From the NCBI RefSeq assembly GCF_914484835.1, contig NZ_CAJZAR010000001.1:104124-168123 (forward strand): 64,000 nucleotides of DNA, in the 5' to 3' direction. Shown in pieces: positions 9,739 to 19,666 of the stretch. Position 1 is the first letter of the stretch, and every line of letters starts with the position of its first letter. The notes under the pieces are model-generated. The model did not search any database. It saw nothing but the letters and a program-made list of their open reading frames with translations, and had not been told where the DNA came from. The translations under genes were made by a program, and so were the position numbers. This DNA is from Paraburkholderia tropica (lineage in GTDB: Bacteria > Pseudomonadota > Gammaproteobacteria > Burkholderiales > Burkholderiaceae).

Positions 9739-10443
9739 GTGAAAATCGCCTGCGATACGCCCCTCTGGAACGACGAGCCGGCGCCCAGCCGCCGCGCCAT
9801 GCCGCGCGAGCGGCTACGCGAAGCTGGCCCGGCAGCGCTCTCCGATCTGGAACTGGTTGCGCTGCTGCTGGGCTCGGGTTTGCCGGGCCATAACGTCTTC
9901 GACGTGGCGCGCGCCCTGCTCGATCACTTCAAATCCTTACGCGCGATGCTCGACGCGCCGCCCGAGGAATTCGAGAGCGTGCGCGGCATCGGCCCGGCCA
10001 AGGCGGCCATGCTGATGGCCGTGGTCGAGCTGGCGCGGCGCGCGCTGGCCGAGCAACTCGAAGAAAAGCCGCTGATCGACTCGCCCGGCGCCGTCGAAGA
10101 CTATCTGCGGCTGATGATCGGCAGCCGCTCGCAGGAAGTGTTCGTCTGCCTCTTTCTCGACGTGCGCCATCGGCTGATCCGCTACGAGGAAATCGCGCGC
10201 GGCTCGCTCACGCACATGGCGGTCTATCCGCGCGAAATCGTGCGGCGCGCGCTGATGCTCAACGCCGCGAGCCTGATCGTCGCCCACAACCACCCTTCCG
10301 GCGCGGTGCAGCCGAGCGCGAGCGACCGCCGTCTCACGCGGGTGCTGCGCGACACGCTGGCGCTCGTGGAGGTGCGGCTCGTCGATCACATGATCATCGG
10401 CGCGCGGGAGACGTTCTCTTTTGCTCGCCACGGACTAGACTAA
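9739..10443 (+). CDS. radC: RadC family JAMM-domain protein
   Basis: A 234-residue protein with an N-terminal helix-hairpin-helix-like region ([20 protein letters not shown], near residue 80-100) and a C-terminal MPN/JAMM metalloprotease-like fold with [14 protein letters not shown] (near residue 180). The old DNA-repair assignment for RadC is unproven. The GTG at 9739 lies 8 bases after AAGGAGA; a TTG one codon earlier at 9736 is too close to that site. A terminator overlaps the promoter of the ribosomal protein operon downstream. Confidence 0.88.
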   Translation: MKIACDTPLWNDEPAPSRRAMPRERLREAGPAALSDLELVALLLGSGLPGHNVFDVARALLDHFKSLRAMLDAPPEEFESVRGIGPAKAAMLMAVVELARRALAEQLEEKPLIDSPGAVEDYLRLMIGSRSQEVFVCLFLDVRHRLIRYEEIARGSLTHMAVYPREIVRRALMLNAASLIVAHNHPSGAVQPSASDRRLTRVLRDTLALVEVRLVDHMIIGARETFSFARHGLD

Positions 10444-10486
10444 TAGACGCGCCGGCGAGCCCCGCCCCGAAAACAGCGCAGCCAAC

Positions 10487-10517
10487 AACACGATCTGCAA
10501 ATCGTGTTTGATTTTCC
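10487..10517 (+). terminator. Probable radC terminator
   Basis: An 8-bp stem AACACGAT/ATCGTGTT with a 6-base loop, followed by TGATTTT. It overlaps the -35 box of the next promoter. Confidence 0.6.
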
Positions 10518-10537
10518 TGGGCTTTTTCTGCTAGACT
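10508..10537 (+). promoter_or_regulatory. Predicted promoter of rpmB-rpmG
   Basis: TTGATT at 10508-10513, an 18-base spacer and TAGACT at 10532-10537. This gives a leader of about 170 bases before rpmB. Confidence 0.45.
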
Positions 10538-10714
10538 CTCGGTTTGCCTATTTCCAACCCTGTTCCGAAGGCCCGTCAAGGCGTTCCAGGGGAAATACGG
10601 CCTGGGTTCGAGGTTGTCTCTCATCCATACGTGAGCGCGCTCTGATTCCGGCCATTTCTCGCCTGGGAAACTTTAAGCGGCTCTCGAACTCAGAATTTCC
10701 GTAGGAGTGCACTC

Positions 10715-10948
10715 ATGGCACGTGTATGCCAAGTCACTGGGAAAGCGCCGATGAGCGGCAACAACGTTTCCCACGCTAACAACAAAACCAAGCGCCGTTT
10801 CCTCCCGAATCTGCAAAATCGCCGTTTCTGGGTTGAAAGCGAAAACCGTTGGGTGCGTCTGCGCATCTCGAACGCAGGCCTGCGCCTGATCGACAAGAAC
10901 GGCATCGACTCCGTGCTCGCAGACCTGCGCGCACGCGGCGAACTGTAA
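10715..10948 (+). CDS. rpmB: 50S ribosomal protein L28
   Basis: A 77-residue basic ribosomal protein. The N-terminus [20 protein letters not shown] and the segment [18 protein letters not shown] are typical of L28, and the length is that of the family. It has the C-x-V-TGK start but lacks the extra zinc-ribbon cysteine pair (C+/C- paralogy), so it is the zinc-free type. It is transcribed with rpmG 10 bases downstream, the usual order in proteobacteria. A possible GTAGGAGTG site precedes the ATG. Confidence 0.97.
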   Translation: MARVCQVTGKAPMSGNNVSHANNKTKRRFLPNLQNRRFWVESENRWVRLRISNAGLRLIDKNGIDSVLADLRARGEL

Positions 10949-10958
10949 GGAGTAAGTC

Positions 10959-11126
10959 ATGGCCAAGGGTATCCGCGACAAGATCAAGCTCGAGTCGACC
11001 GCAGGCACGGGTCACTTCTACACGACCACGAAGAACAAGCGCAACATGCCGGAAAAAATGTCGATCAAGAAGTTCGACCCGGTTGTTCGCAAGCACGTCG
11101 AGTACAAGGAAACGAAGATCAAGTAA
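10959..11126 (+). CDS. rpmG: 50S ribosomal protein L33
   Basis: A 55-residue ribosomal protein beginning [20 protein letters not shown] and ending [19 protein letters not shown], all diagnostic for bacterial L33. The zinc cysteines of the C+ type are absent. AAGGAG precedes the ATG, and the gene follows rpmB in one operon. A strong terminator lies 30 bases after the stop. Confidence 0.97.
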   Translation: MAKGIRDKIKLESTAGTGHFYTTTKNKRNMPEKMSIKKFDPVVRKHVEYKETKIK

Positions 11127-11155
11127 ATCTTGATCCGAGCCTGACGAAGACATTC

Positions 11156-11187
11156 AAAACCCCGCTCTCGAGCGGGGTTTTGTTTTT
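11156..11187 (+). terminator. Terminator of rpmB-rpmG
   Basis: An 8-bp GC-rich stem CCCCGCTC/GAGCGGGG extended by A-T pairs and followed by TTTTGTTTTTG. A second CCCCGC/GCGGGG stem lies just after it at about 11191-11211. Confidence 0.9.
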
Positions 11188-11392
11188 GCGCCCCGCTTTC
11201 ATCGCGGGGCGTCTGCTTTTCATGCGCGCGCTTTTCACAGCCGCGTAACGATCTTTTGTTCTCCACGACCGCTGCGTGGCTTTTCGTCTGCTCCCCTCTC
11301 GGAGTATGCTTCCCGCTTCACTCGCCGCGGGCGCGCCCAGCGCAGGTCCGGCGGCAGAAAGCGCAGAACAAGAGAGACGGAGAAGCAGCACC

Positions 11393-12994
11393 ATGAATTT
11401 CGATGTAGCGATCGTCGGCAGCGGGCTGGCGGGATTGAGCGTAGCCCTGAATCTGGCCGAAACGCGCCGCGTGGTGGTGATCGCCAAGCGCGCGATGACC
11501 GAAGGCGCGAGCGACCGCGCGCAGGGCGGCATCGCCGCGGTGCTCGACTCGGCGGATAGCGTCGAAAACCACGTCGACGACACGCTGGTCGCGGGCGGCG
11601 GCCTGTGCGACGAAGCGGCCACGCGCTATATCGTCGAGCATGGTCGCGAGGCGATCGAATGGCTGATCGGCCAGGACGTGCCCTTCACGAAGGACGCCGC
11701 CGCCGAAATGGGCTTCCATCTCACGCGCGAAGGCGGCCACAGCCATCGCCGCATCATCCACGCCGCCGACGCCACCGGCCACGCCGTGGTGCAGACGCTG
11801 CTCGAACGCGCGCGCCAGCATCCGAATATCACGATCCTCGAGGATCATCAGGCGATCGACGTCATCACGTCCGACCGGCTCGGCCTGCCGGGCCGCCGCT
11901 GCCACGGTCTCTATGCGCTCGATCTCAAGAACGACCGCACGGTGACGATTCAGGCGCCGCACACGGTGCTGGCGACGGGCGGCGCGGGCAAGGTCTATCT
12001 CTACACGACGAACCCCGACACCGCGACCGGCGACGGCATCGCGATGGCCTGGCGCGCGGGCTGCCGCGTGGCGAACATGGAGTTCATCCAGTTCCATCCG
12101 ACCTGCCTGTTCCATCCGCACGCGAAGTCGTTCCTGATTTCCGAAGCCGTGCGCGGCGAAGGCGGCGTGCTGCGCCTGCCCGACGGCACGCGCTTCATGC
12201 CCGAGCACGACGCGCGCGCCGAACTCGCGCCGCGCGATATCGTGGCGCGCGCGATCGACTTCGAAATCAAGAAGCACGGCATCGACTGCGTGCATCTGGA
12301 CATCAGCCATCAGCCGCCCGCGTTCCTCGAAGAACACTTCCCGACCATCCTCGCGCGCTGCCGCGAGTTCGGCATCGACATCACGAAAGAGCCGATTCCG
12401 GTCGTGCCCGCCGCGCACTACACCTGCGGCGGCGTGGTCACCGACCTCGCAGGCCGCACCGATCTCGCGGGCCTCTACGCGGTCGGCGAAACCTCGTACA
12501 CGGGCCTGCACGGCGCGAACCGCCTCGCCTCGAACTCGCTGCTCGAATGCCTCGTGATCGGCCGCTCGGCGGCGGAATCGATCGAGGCCGAAGGCTTCGA
12601 AGCGGCCGCGCACGCCCCGCTGCCCGACTGGGACGAAAGCCGCGTCTCCGACTCCGACGAGGAAGTCGTGGTCGCGCACAACTGGGACGAATTGCGCCGC
12701 CTGATGTGGAATTACGTCGGCATCGTGCGCACCGACAAGCGTCTGGAGCGCGCGCAACACCGCATTTCGCTGCTGCGCGACGAAATCCAGGAGTACTACG
12801 CGAACTTCCGCGTGACGCGCGATCTGCTGGAACTGCGCAATCTCGTGGAAGTGGCCTCGCTGATCGTCGAAAGCGCGCGCTCGCGCCGCGAAAGCCGCGG
12901 CCTCCACTACAGCCGCGACTGGCCGAACTCGCTGCCGAAGGCACTGCCGACCGTACTCGCGCCCGAGCGCGTGCGAAATCGCAATCTCGCGTAA
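11393..12994 (+). CDS. nadB: L-aspartate oxidase
   Basis: A 533-residue FAD enzyme that oxidises L-aspartate to iminoaspartate, the first step of de novo NAD synthesis; NadA uses the product. The FAD-binding GxGxAG motif is [15 protein letters not shown] at the N-terminus, followed by [26 protein letters not shown] and [15 protein letters not shown] are succinate dehydrogenase/fumarate reductase flavoprotein family motifs. The ATG at 11393 fits the family N-terminus, with a GGAG site upstream; an in-frame start at 11276 would add 39 residues that do not fit. It is convergent with nadC-nadA. Confidence 0.95.
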   Translation: MNFDVAIVGSGLAGLSVALNLAETRRVVVIAKRAMTEGASDRAQGGIAAVLDSADSVENHVDDTLVAGGGLCDEAATRYIVEHGREAIEWLIGQDVPFTKDAAAEMGFHLTREGGHSHRRIIHAADATGHAVVQTLLERARQHPNITILEDHQAIDVITSDRLGLPGRRCHGLYALDLKNDRTVTIQAPHTVLATGGAGKVYLYTTNPDTATGDGIAMAWRAGCRVANMEFIQFHPTCLFHPHAKSFLISEAVRGEGGVLRLPDGTRFMPEHDARAELAPRDIVARAIDFEIKKHGIDCVHLDISHQPPAFLEEHFPTILARCREFGIDITKEPIPVVPAAHYTCGGVVTDLAGRTDLAGLYAVGETSYTGLHGANRLASNSLLECLVIGRSAAESIEAEGFEAAAHAPLPDWDESRVSDSDEEVVVAHNWDELRRLMWNYVGIVRTDKRLERAQHRISLLRDEIQEYYANFRVTRDLLELRNLVEVASLIVESARSRRESRGLHYSRDWPNSLPKALPTVLAPERVRNRNLA

Positions 12995-13025
12995 GCCGAA
13001 CGCCGCGCCACACCAGCGGCAAAAG

Positions 13026-13056
13026 AAAAAGCCGCCTCAAACGAGGCGGCTTTTTT
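13026..13056. terminator. Bidirectional terminator between nadB and nadC
   Basis: An 8-bp stem GCCGCCTC/GAGGCGGC with a 4-base loop, flanked by A5 and T6. Confidence 0.9.
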
Positions 13057-13084
13057 CATCTCGAAGCGCGGTGAGCGCCGACGC

Positions 13085-13984
13085 TCAGACAATCCGCATC
13101 GAGTAGTCGGTCGCGCGCACGTCCTTCGTGAGTGCGCCGATCGAGACGCGATCGACGCCGGTTTCGGCAATCGTGCGCACCGTGTCGAAGTTCACGCCGC
13201 CCGACACTTCGAGCAGCGCGCGCCCCGCCGTGCGCTTGACGGCCTCGCGCATCATCTCAAACGAGAAGTTGTCGAGCAGCACCGAGGTCGCGCCGTGCGC
13301 GAGCGCCGTGTCGAGTTGATCGAGCGTTTCGACTTCGATCTGGATGGGCACGCCCGCGTTCAGCGCAAGCGCCGCATCCATCGCCGCGCCCACGCCGCCC
13401 GCCGCCGCGATGTGGTTTTCCTTGATCAGGATGCCGTCGTAGAGCGCGAGGCGCTGATTCGCGCCGCCGCCCACGCGCACCGCGTACTTCTGCGCGAGCC
13501 GCAGGCCCGGCAGCGTCTTGCGCGTGTCGAGGATGCGCGTGGTCGTGTGCGCGATCGCGTCCACGTAGCGGCGCGTCGCGCTCGCCACGCCCGACAGCAG
13601 TTGCAGGAAGTTCATCGCATTGCGCTCGGCCGTAAGCAGCGCGCGCGCCGGCCCGCGCAGCGAGCACACCACGGAGTCGGCCGTCATGCGGTCGCCTTCG
13701 CGATAGTGCCAGCGCACCTCGATGCGCGCATCGACCTGCTTCACCACGGCGTCGAACCACAGCACGCCGCAGAGCACCGCGTCTTCGCGCACGATGATGC
13801 GCGCGTCGCGCATCTCGTCGGCGGGCACGAGGCGCCCGGTCTGGTCGCCGGTGCCGACGTCTTCGTTCAGCGCATCCGCCACATTGCGCACGATCGCGGC
13901 GTCGAACGCCGCGCCGTATTGCGCGCGCACTTCGGGCAGCACGGACGAGACGGCGTCCACGGCCAGCAATTCCAGTGCGCCCAT
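13085..13984 (-). CDS. nadC: Nicotinate-nucleotide pyrophosphorylase (quinolinate phosphoribosyltransferase)
   Basis: A 299-residue enzyme that joins quinolinate and PRPP to give nicotinate mononucleotide, CO2 and pyrophosphate. The family motifs NEDVGTGDQT, ERNAMNFLQLLSG, RKTLPGLRLAQKYAV and the Lys in ILIKENHI are all present. The C-terminal half is a TIM-like barrel. The stop of nadA and the start of nadC share one base (TAATG), so translation is coupled. It faces nadB across a shared terminator. Confidence 0.95.
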   Translation of the reverse strand: MGALELLAVDAVSSVLPEVRAQYGAAFDAAIVRNVADALNEDVGTGDQTGRLVPADEMRDARIIVREDAVLCGVLWFDAVVKQVDARIEVRWHYREGDRMTADSVVCSLRGPARALLTAERNAMNFLQLLSGVASATRRYVDAIAHTTTRILDTRKTLPGLRLAQKYAVRVGGGANQRLALYDGILIKENHIAAAGGVGAAMDAALALNAGVPIQIEVETLDQLDTALAHGATSVLLDNFSFEMMREAVKRTAGRALLEVSGGVNFDTVRTIAETGVDRVSIGALTKDVRATDYSMRIV

Positions 13985-15114
13985 TACGCCGCCCCCACGT
14001 TCGAGAACAGCGCGCCGTCGCGCGCGAGATCGCCGCTCGCCTGCACGCGGCGCTTGTGCTCCGCCGCGAACGCGAGCATGCGATCGATCGGCAGACGCGC
14101 GCGCTCGCCGATGGCCGCATCGACGAAAATTTCGTTATGGCCGCGTTCGAGCACATCCGCGAGATTCGCGAGGCCGTTCATCGCCATCCACGGGCAATGC
14201 GCGCAGCTCTTGCAGGTCGCGCTGTTGCCGGCCGTGGGCGCTTCGATGAAGGTCTTGCCCGGCGCCGCGAGGCGCATCTTGTGCAGGATGCCCAGATCGG
14301 TCGCGACGATGAAACGCTGCGCGTCGAGCTTCACGGCGGCGTCGATCAGCTGCGTGGTCGAGCCGACCACGTCCGCGAGCGCGACCACGGCTTCCGGCGA
14401 TTCCGGGTGGACGAGAATCTTCGCGTCGGGATATTCGGCGCGCAGCAGGTCGAGTTCGATGCCCTTGAACTCGTCGTGCACGAGGCACGAGCCCTGCCAC
14501 AGCAGCATGTCGGCGCCGGTCTTCTTCTGGATGTAGCTGCCCAGATGGCGGTCCGGCGCCCAGAGGATCTTTTCGCCCTTCGCGTGCAGATCGGCGACGA
14601 TTTCGAGGCCGATCGACGAGGTGACCATCCAGTCCGCGCGCGCCTTCACGGCCGCGCTGGTGTTCGCGTAGACAACCACGGTGCGGTCGGGATGCTGGTC
14701 GCAGAACGCCGAGAATTCGTCGACGGGGCAGCCGAGGTCGAGCGAGCAGGTCGCGTCGAGGTCGGGCATCAGGATGCGCTTGTTCGGGCTCAGGATCTTC
14801 GCGGTCTCGCCCATGAAGCGCACGCCCGCGACGACCAGCGTCTGCGCCTCGTGATCGCGGCCGAAGCGCGCCATTTCGAGCGAATCGGCCACGCAGCCGC
14901 CGGTTTCGTCCGCCAGCTCCTGCAATTCGGGATCGACGTAATAGTGCGCGACGAGCACCGCCTTTTCGCGCTTGAGCAACGCGCGGATGCGCTCCTTCAA
15001 TGCAACGCGCTCCGCCGCCGACGGCGCGTCGGGCACCGTCGCCCACGCCTGTCCGACGCTGCACACCGCGCCTTGCGGCCGGTCGTACTCGACCGCTCTG
15101 ATTGCCTGACTCAT
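13984..15114 (-). CDS. nadA: Quinolinate synthase NadA
   Basis: A 376-residue [4Fe-4S] enzyme that condenses iminoaspartate with dihydroxyacetone phosphate to quinolinate. The domain repeats of NadA are visible: [17 protein letters not shown], a Cys in [15 protein letters not shown], a region with [12 protein letters not shown], and a C-terminal Cys cluster [13 protein letters not shown] that supplies a cluster ligand. The ATG at 15114 follows GAGGAGATC closely; an in-frame start 17 codons upstream is less likely. The gene leads the nadA-nadC operon. Confidence 0.95.
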   Translation of the reverse strand: MSQAIRAVEYDRPQGAVCSVGQAWATVPDAPSAAERVALKERIRALLKREKAVLVAHYYVDPELQELADETGGCVADSLEMARFGRDHEAQTLVVAGVRFMGETAKILSPNKRILMPDLDATCSLDLGCPVDEFSAFCDQHPDRTVVVYANTSAAVKARADWMVTSSIGLEIVADLHAKGEKILWAPDRHLGSYIQKKTGADMLLWQGSCLVHDEFKGIELDLLRAEYPDAKILVHPESPEAVVALADVVGSTTQLIDAAVKLDAQRFIVATDLGILHKMRLAAPGKTFIEAPTAGNSATCKSCAHCPWMAMNGLANLADVLERGHNEIFVDAAIGERARLPIDRMLAFAAEHKRRVQASGDLARDGALFSNVGAA

Positions 15115-15248
15115 GATCTCCTCTACCGGCCAAAACGAGCGTTTGCGCCCTTGTTCCGGCCCCATGCCAGTTGCACAGCCTGACCGCAGCCCTGCCGATC
15201 GCCACGGTGCGAAATCCGCGCGCTGCGCCGATTTTTCCGCGGCCCAAA

Positions 15249-15278
15249 AAGAAAAACCCCGCCAGCGCGGGGTTTTGT
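15249..15278 (-). terminator. Terminator downstream of the desaturase gene
   Basis: A stem AACCCCGC/GCGGGGTT with flanking A-T pairs; on the minus strand it runs into TTTTTCTTTTT. It separates the desaturase from nadA, about 90 bases after the desaturase stop. Confidence 0.75.
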
Positions 15279-15367
15279 GACGTACCTGAATTCTAATGGA
15301 TTTTTCCGCCGCTCACGCAGCCCGCATGGACGACTGCGAGGCCGCGAACGCGCGGAAATCCACCGGA

Positions 15368-16564
15368 TCAGGCGTAGCGGCGCAGACGCGTCGCGAATTC
15401 CTGGAGCGCCTTGATGCCGCTTTGTTCGGCGCGATGGCACCAATCCTGGAGCTGCGTGAGCAGTTGTTCGCGCGAGGCGCTCGAACGTTCCCAGATGGCC
15501 GCGAGTTCGTTGCGCAGCTCGATGAAGGTGCGCAGCTTCTGGCTGTCCGCGAAGATCTGCGGCAGCTGGCGCTTTTGCGGCTCGTTCAGGCTGGCTTCTT
15601 CCTTGTCGAACCACTTGCGCGCGCCGCGCATGACCTTGTACTTCTCGCGCTCGCCCACTTCCTTCAGATGCGCGAGCTCCTGGCGATACGCCTGCTTCAC
15701 GACCGTGGCGTAACGCGCCATGACTTCATAGCGGTTCGACAGCACGGCTTGCAGCGTTTCGTGGTCGGGCACGAGCTTGGTCTTGGAGAGGCGCGGCGTG
15801 GGCGCGACCTTCTTGACCTTGGCGAGACCGACGGCCTGCATGATGCGGATGTACATCCAGCCGATGTCGAACTCGTACCACTTGCTCGACAGCTTCGCCG
15901 AGGTGGCGAAGGTGTGGTGATTGTTGTGCAGTTCTTCGCCGCCGATGATGATACCGAGCGGGAACAGGTTCGTGCTGGCGTCCGACGAATTGAAGTTGCG
16001 ATAGCCCCAGAAGTGGCCGAGACCGTTCACGACGCCGGCGGCCCAGAACGGGATCCACGCCATCTGCACGGCCCAGACGGAGAGACCGACCAGACCGAAC
16101 AGCGCCACGTCGATCACCATCATGATGCTCACGCCGAGGATCGGGAAGCGCGTGTAGACGTTGCGCTCCATCCAGTCGTTGGGCGTGCCGTGGCTGAAGC
16201 GGCGCAGCGTTTCTTCGTTCTTCGCTTCGGCGCGATAGAGTTCGGCGCCTTCGAGCAGCACCTTCCAGATGCCGCGCGTTTGCGGGCTGTGCGGATCTTC
16301 TTCGGTCTCGCACTTGGCGTGGTGCTTGCGGTGGATCGCGGCCCACTGACCCGTCAGCATGCCCGTGGTCATCCACAGCCAGAAGCGGAAGAAGTGGCTC
16401 ATGATCGGATGCAGCTCGAGCGCGCGGTGCGCCTGGCAGCGGTGCAGATACACCGTGACGCCGACGATCGTGATGTGGGTGACCACCGCCACGAACAGCA
16501 GGATCTGCCACCACGAGAAGTGCAGCACGCCGTGAGCGAGGAAATCAAGCAGGGAATTCAACAA
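15368..16564 (-). CDS. Membrane fatty acid desaturase (acyl-CoA delta-9 type)
   Basis: A 398-residue integral membrane di-iron enzyme. The three histidine boxes are present: HRCQAHRALELH (about residue 41), HRKHHAK (about 78) and ELHNNHH (about 218). Two hydrophobic hairpins lie between them. The long C-terminal tail (about 240-398) is charged and helical and carries no recognised domain, but it is usual in Burkholderia homologues. It probably adds a double bond to acyl chains to adjust membrane fluidity. The start is TTG at 16564 with a second TTG right after; no ATG fits and no strong ribosome binding site is seen. Confidence 0.85.
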   Translation of the reverse strand: MLNSLLDFLAHGVLHFSWWQILLFVAVVTHITIVGVTVYLHRCQAHRALELHPIMSHFFRFWLWMTTGMLTGQWAAIHRKHHAKCETEEDPHSPQTRGIWKVLLEGAELYRAEAKNEETLRRFSHGTPNDWMERNVYTRFPILGVSIMMVIDVALFGLVGLSVWAVQMAWIPFWAAGVVNGLGHFWGYRNFNSSDASTNLFPLGIIIGGEELHNNHHTFATSAKLSSKWYEFDIGWMYIRIMQAVGLAKVKKVAPTPRLSKTKLVPDHETLQAVLSNRYEVMARYATVVKQAYRQELAHLKEVGEREKYKVMRGARKWFDKEEASLNEPQKRQLPQIFADSQKLRTFIELRNELAAIWERSSASREQLLTQLQDWCHRAEQSGIKALQEFATRLRRYA

Positions 16565-16781
16565 GGTTCGTACCCGTGAAACGTAGCGCGGCGGCCTTTC
16601 AGCCCGAAACCGCTGTCAAGAAAGTGAAAGCGTACAGCAGGAGGTTGGACGGCATTCTACTAGAACCGTTCCAAGTGTTTGTAACAAATGAAGATTTTTT
16701 TCTTTAACGGCCGCGGAGTCAACCGTCTTTAGGGCGCCAGGGGCGGTTTGCCGCACATTCGAGACGCCCTTCCGGCCCTTC

Positions 16782-18143
16782 TTACCTTTCGTCGGCGGCC
16801 GTTTGAGGCTGAGCTTCGCTCCGCGCCTGCGCCGGCGGCCCCGCCACCGGCATCGCCCCGCCGATGATGCGCACCTCGCGCTGCGCGAACGGGATCGAAA
16901 TCCCCGCTTCGTTATACAGACGCCAGATGTTCATGTTCACCGCCGAGCGCACGCTCGACGTGCCGTTGGCGGCGTCGGCGATCCAGAAACCGAGTTCGAG
17001 ATTGATGCCGTCGCCACCGAAGCTCGCCAGATACGGCGTGGGGGCCGGATCGGTCAGCACGCGCTCGATGCCCTCGGCCGCGCGCGCGAGCAGCGCCATC
17101 GCCTGGTCGAGATCGGTGTCGTAGGCAACCTGCACGGCCGCCTTGGCGTAGCCGCGCGTCAGGTACGAGGACTGGTTCTGCACCACATCGGTGATCAGCT
17201 TTTCGTTCGGGATCAGCGTTTCGACGCCGTCGAGGCCGCGCACGACCGTGTAGCGCGTGCGGATCTGCGTGACCTTGCCCGCGAGTCCGCTCACGTTGAT
17301 GGTGTCGCCGAGGCGCAGCGAGCGGTCGATCAGGATGATGAAGCCCGACACGTAGTTGCTCGCGATCTTCTGCAAGCCGAAGCCCAGCCCCACGCCGAGC
17401 GCGCCGCCGAACACGCCCAGCACCGTGATGTCGATGCCGACGATCGAGAGGCTGAACAGGATGGCCGCGAACACCAGCAGCGCGCGGCCTACGCGCGCGA
17501 GCACGACGCGCAGATTGGCGTCGATGGTGGTCGCGCGCATCAGCCGGTCTTCGAGCGCCGCGCCCGCCCAGACCGCCATGATCATCGTCACGCAGACCCA
17601 CAGCAGGCCATTGGACAGCGACAGCAGGCTCACGTGCGAGGTGCCGATGCGAAAGCGCACGCTCTCCATCCACGCGAGCACGTCGTCCTGGATGCCGAGC
17701 ACGGTGAACAGCATGCCGAGCCAGACGATCAGCGAAACGAGCTTTTCGACGATGCCGAGCCACGCGTGCGTCTGGCCGTTGCGGCCGAACACGCGCCGCG
17801 CGAAGAAGAACGCGATGTAGATGAGCCCGATGCCGAACAGCGGCACCAGCGCGAGATTGAGCAGCGAGGTGTGGATGAAATTGCTGGCGATCTCGCGCGC
17901 GATCCACACGCTGCCCGCGCCGATCAGCGGGAAGAAGGCGCGCGACAGGCTTTCGGCGCCGAAGGGCAGGCCTTCGTAGCGTTGCTGGCGGCGCGTTTCG
18001 AGCACGCGGCGCAGCAGCCGCGCGAGCAGCCAGGCCAGCACGAGCGCGCCGATCAGCACGGCGACCTGCCAGAGCATGACCGGCTGGCCGAAGTCGCGGA
18101 TCACGCCGCCCAGCATGTGCGAAAAAATGCGGTTTTCCATCAT
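16782..18143 (-). CDS. MscS-family mechanosensitive ion channel
   Basis: A 453-residue inner-membrane protein. Five hydrophobic segments (about 20-250) precede a canonical MscS pore and upper vestibule: GVFGGALGVGLGFGLQKIASNYVSGFIILIDRSL, given here in part as GGALGVGLGFGLQKIASN and FIILIDRSLRLGD, then the beta domain with IRTRYTVVRGLDGVETLIPN. The C-terminal alpha/beta domain ends in a low-complexity tail of Ala, Pro and Gln. It should release osmolytes under hypo-osmotic stress. I chose the ATG at 18143; an earlier start at 18206 would be read from a tandem-repeat sequence and is less likely. No clear ribosome binding site is seen. Confidence 0.85.
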   Translation of the reverse strand: MMENRIFSHMLGGVIRDFGQPVMLWQVAVLIGALVLAWLLARLLRRVLETRRQQRYEGLPFGAESLSRAFFPLIGAGSVWIAREIASNFIHTSLLNLALVPLFGIGLIYIAFFFARRVFGRNGQTHAWLGIVEKLVSLIVWLGMLFTVLGIQDDVLAWMESVRFRIGTSHVSLLSLSNGLLWVCVTMIMAVWAGAALEDRLMRATTIDANLRVVLARVGRALLVFAAILFSLSIVGIDITVLGVFGGALGVGLGFGLQKIASNYVSGFIILIDRSLRLGDTINVSGLAGKVTQIRTRYTVVRGLDGVETLIPNEKLITDVVQNQSSYLTRGYAKAAVQVAYDTDLDQAMALLARAAEGIERVLTDPAPTPYLASFGGDGINLELGFWIADAANGTSSVRSAVNMNIWRLYNEAGISIPFAQREVRIIGGAMPVAGPPAQARSEAQPQTAADER

Positions 18144-18150
18144 GGGTAAA

Positions 18151-18194
18151 GAATGCAAACGGAATGCAAACGGACTGCGAACAGACTGCGAACA
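18151..18194. repeat. Tandem 11-bp repeat, four units
   Basis: GAATGCAAACG twice, then the related GACTGCGAACA twice, with no gap, directly upstream of the MscS gene. One of four intergenic 11-bp-period arrays in the window. Confidence 0.85.
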
Positions 18195-18210
18195 GCGCGA
18201 ATTCAAACGG

Positions 18211-18246
18211 CGCGGGGCCGCCCGATCTGAATCGGACGGCCCCGCG
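18211..18246 (-). terminator. Stem-loop terminator of purN-rsmB
   Basis: A 16-bp stem with one mismatch (CGCGGGGCCGCCCGAT and its complement) around a CTGA loop; the minus strand then reads CCGTTTG. The T-tract is weak. Confidence 0.6.
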
Positions 18247-18274
18247 TGATACGGCTTGCTACATCCCGAGCCGC

Positions 18275-19666
18275 TTATTCCTGCGTCGCGTCCGGCTCGG
18301 CGGCCTCGGGCTGCTGCGCCTTCGCGATGGCGTCGGCGGCTTCGGTCGCGGCGGCGGATTCCTCGGGCGTGGTCTCGGCAGCCGCCTTCTTCGTCTTCAA
18401 CTTCGGCTCGCTACGACGCTCCAGCACGGCGGCGAAGAAGCCGTCCGTGGCGTGGCGGTGCGGCCACAGCGAGAGGTAATCGCCGGTATCGAGGCCCACG
18501 CGCTGGTCCGCCAGCACGTCGCGCGCGCTCACCAATGCGAAATCGGGATGCGCGTCGAGGAACTGCTTCACGACCGCTTCGTTCTCGGCTTCGAGAATGC
18601 TGCAGGTCGCGTAGACCAGACGGCCGCCGCGCTTGAGCAGGCGCGCGGCGCTCGTGAGAATCGACAACTGCTTGGGCGCGAGTTCGGCGACCGACTCGGG
18701 CGACTGGCGCCACTTGAGGTCGGGATTGCGGCGCAGCGTGCCCAGACCCGAGCACGGCGCATCGACCAGCACGCGGTCGATCTTGCCGATCAGGCGCTTG
18801 ATCTTGGCGTCGTGCTCGCTGTCGATCAGCACCGGATTGACGTTCGAGAGGCCGCTGCGCGCGAGGCGCGGCTTGAGCTTCGCGAGACGGCGATCGGAGA
18901 TGTCGAAGGCGTAGAGACGGCCCGACGAGCGCATCATCGCGCCGAGCGCCAGCGTCTTGCCGCCCGCGCCCGCGCAGAAGTCCACCACCATCTCGCCACG
19001 GCGCGGCGCGACCAGCGAGCACAGCAGCTGGCTGCCCTCGTCCTGCACTTCGAACCAGCCGTCCTTGAAGGCGTCGAGCTTCGAGAGCGCGGGCTTGCCC
19101 GTCACGCGCACGCCGTTCGGCGCGAACGGCGTCTCGCCGCCCTCGATGCCGGCGGTCGACAGCGCGCGCAGCAACTCTTCGCGGCTGGCCTTGATCGGGT
19201 TCGAGCGCAGGTCGAGCGGCGCCGGATAGTTCAGCGCGGCGGCCAGCTGCACGATTTCGGCGGTGTCGAAGCGCGTTTCGAGCGACTTCACGATCCAGTC
19301 GGGCAGGTTCAGCTGCACGCGCTGCGGCAGGCTCGCCGGGTCGATCTTCGCAACGTGTTCGAGCCAGTTCGCCTCGGCGTCCGAGAGGAACGGACGGATC
19401 GCCGAGCGGCCCGCCGTGGCCATCAGGCCGAGCAGCGTGAGGCGGCGCGTGGGGCTGCCCGCACCGCTTTCGGCGAGGTGCGCGAACTCCGTGCGGCGGC
19501 GCAGGACCGCGAACACGGCTTCGGCGATCACGCCGCGCTCGGCGTGACCGAGCTTCGGATGCTCGCGGAAAAAGCGGCTCGTGATCGCGTCGGCGGGGCC
19601 GGCGAACTTGAGCACTTCGGCGAGCAGCGTCTCGGTTTGTCCAATCAAAAATCCATGCAGCCTCAT
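18275..19666 (-). CDS. rsmB: 16S rRNA m5C967 methyltransferase
   Basis: A 463-residue SAM-dependent RNA methyltransferase. The N-terminal NusB-like RNA-binding domain (1-150) is followed by a Rossmann domain with VVDFCAGAGGKTLALG (motif I), VDAPCSGLGTLRRNPDLKW (motif IV with the release Cys) and YATCSILEAENEAVV (motif VI with the nucleophile Cys). The last 50 residues are an Ala/Glu-rich tail not needed for the fold. Its ATG overlaps the purN stop by four bases (ATGA), so the two are translationally coupled. Confidence 0.9.
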   Translation of the reverse strand: MRLHGFLIGQTETLLAEVLKFAGPADAITSRFFREHPKLGHAERGVIAEAVFAVLRRRTEFAHLAESGAGSPTRRLTLLGLMATAGRSAIRPFLSDAEANWLEHVAKIDPASLPQRVQLNLPDWIVKSLETRFDTAEIVQLAAALNYPAPLDLRSNPIKASREELLRALSTAGIEGGETPFAPNGVRVTGKPALSKLDAFKDGWFEVQDEGSQLLCSLVAPRRGEMVVDFCAGAGGKTLALGAMMRSSGRLYAFDISDRRLAKLKPRLARSGLSNVNPVLIDSEHDAKIKRLIGKIDRVLVDAPCSGLGTLRRNPDLKWRQSPESVAELAPKQLSILTSAARLLKRGGRLVYATCSILEAENEAVVKQFLDAHPDFALVSARDVLADQRVGLDTGDYLSLWPHRHATDGFFAAVLERRSEPKLKTKKAAAETTPEESAAATEAADAIAKAQQPEAAEPDATQE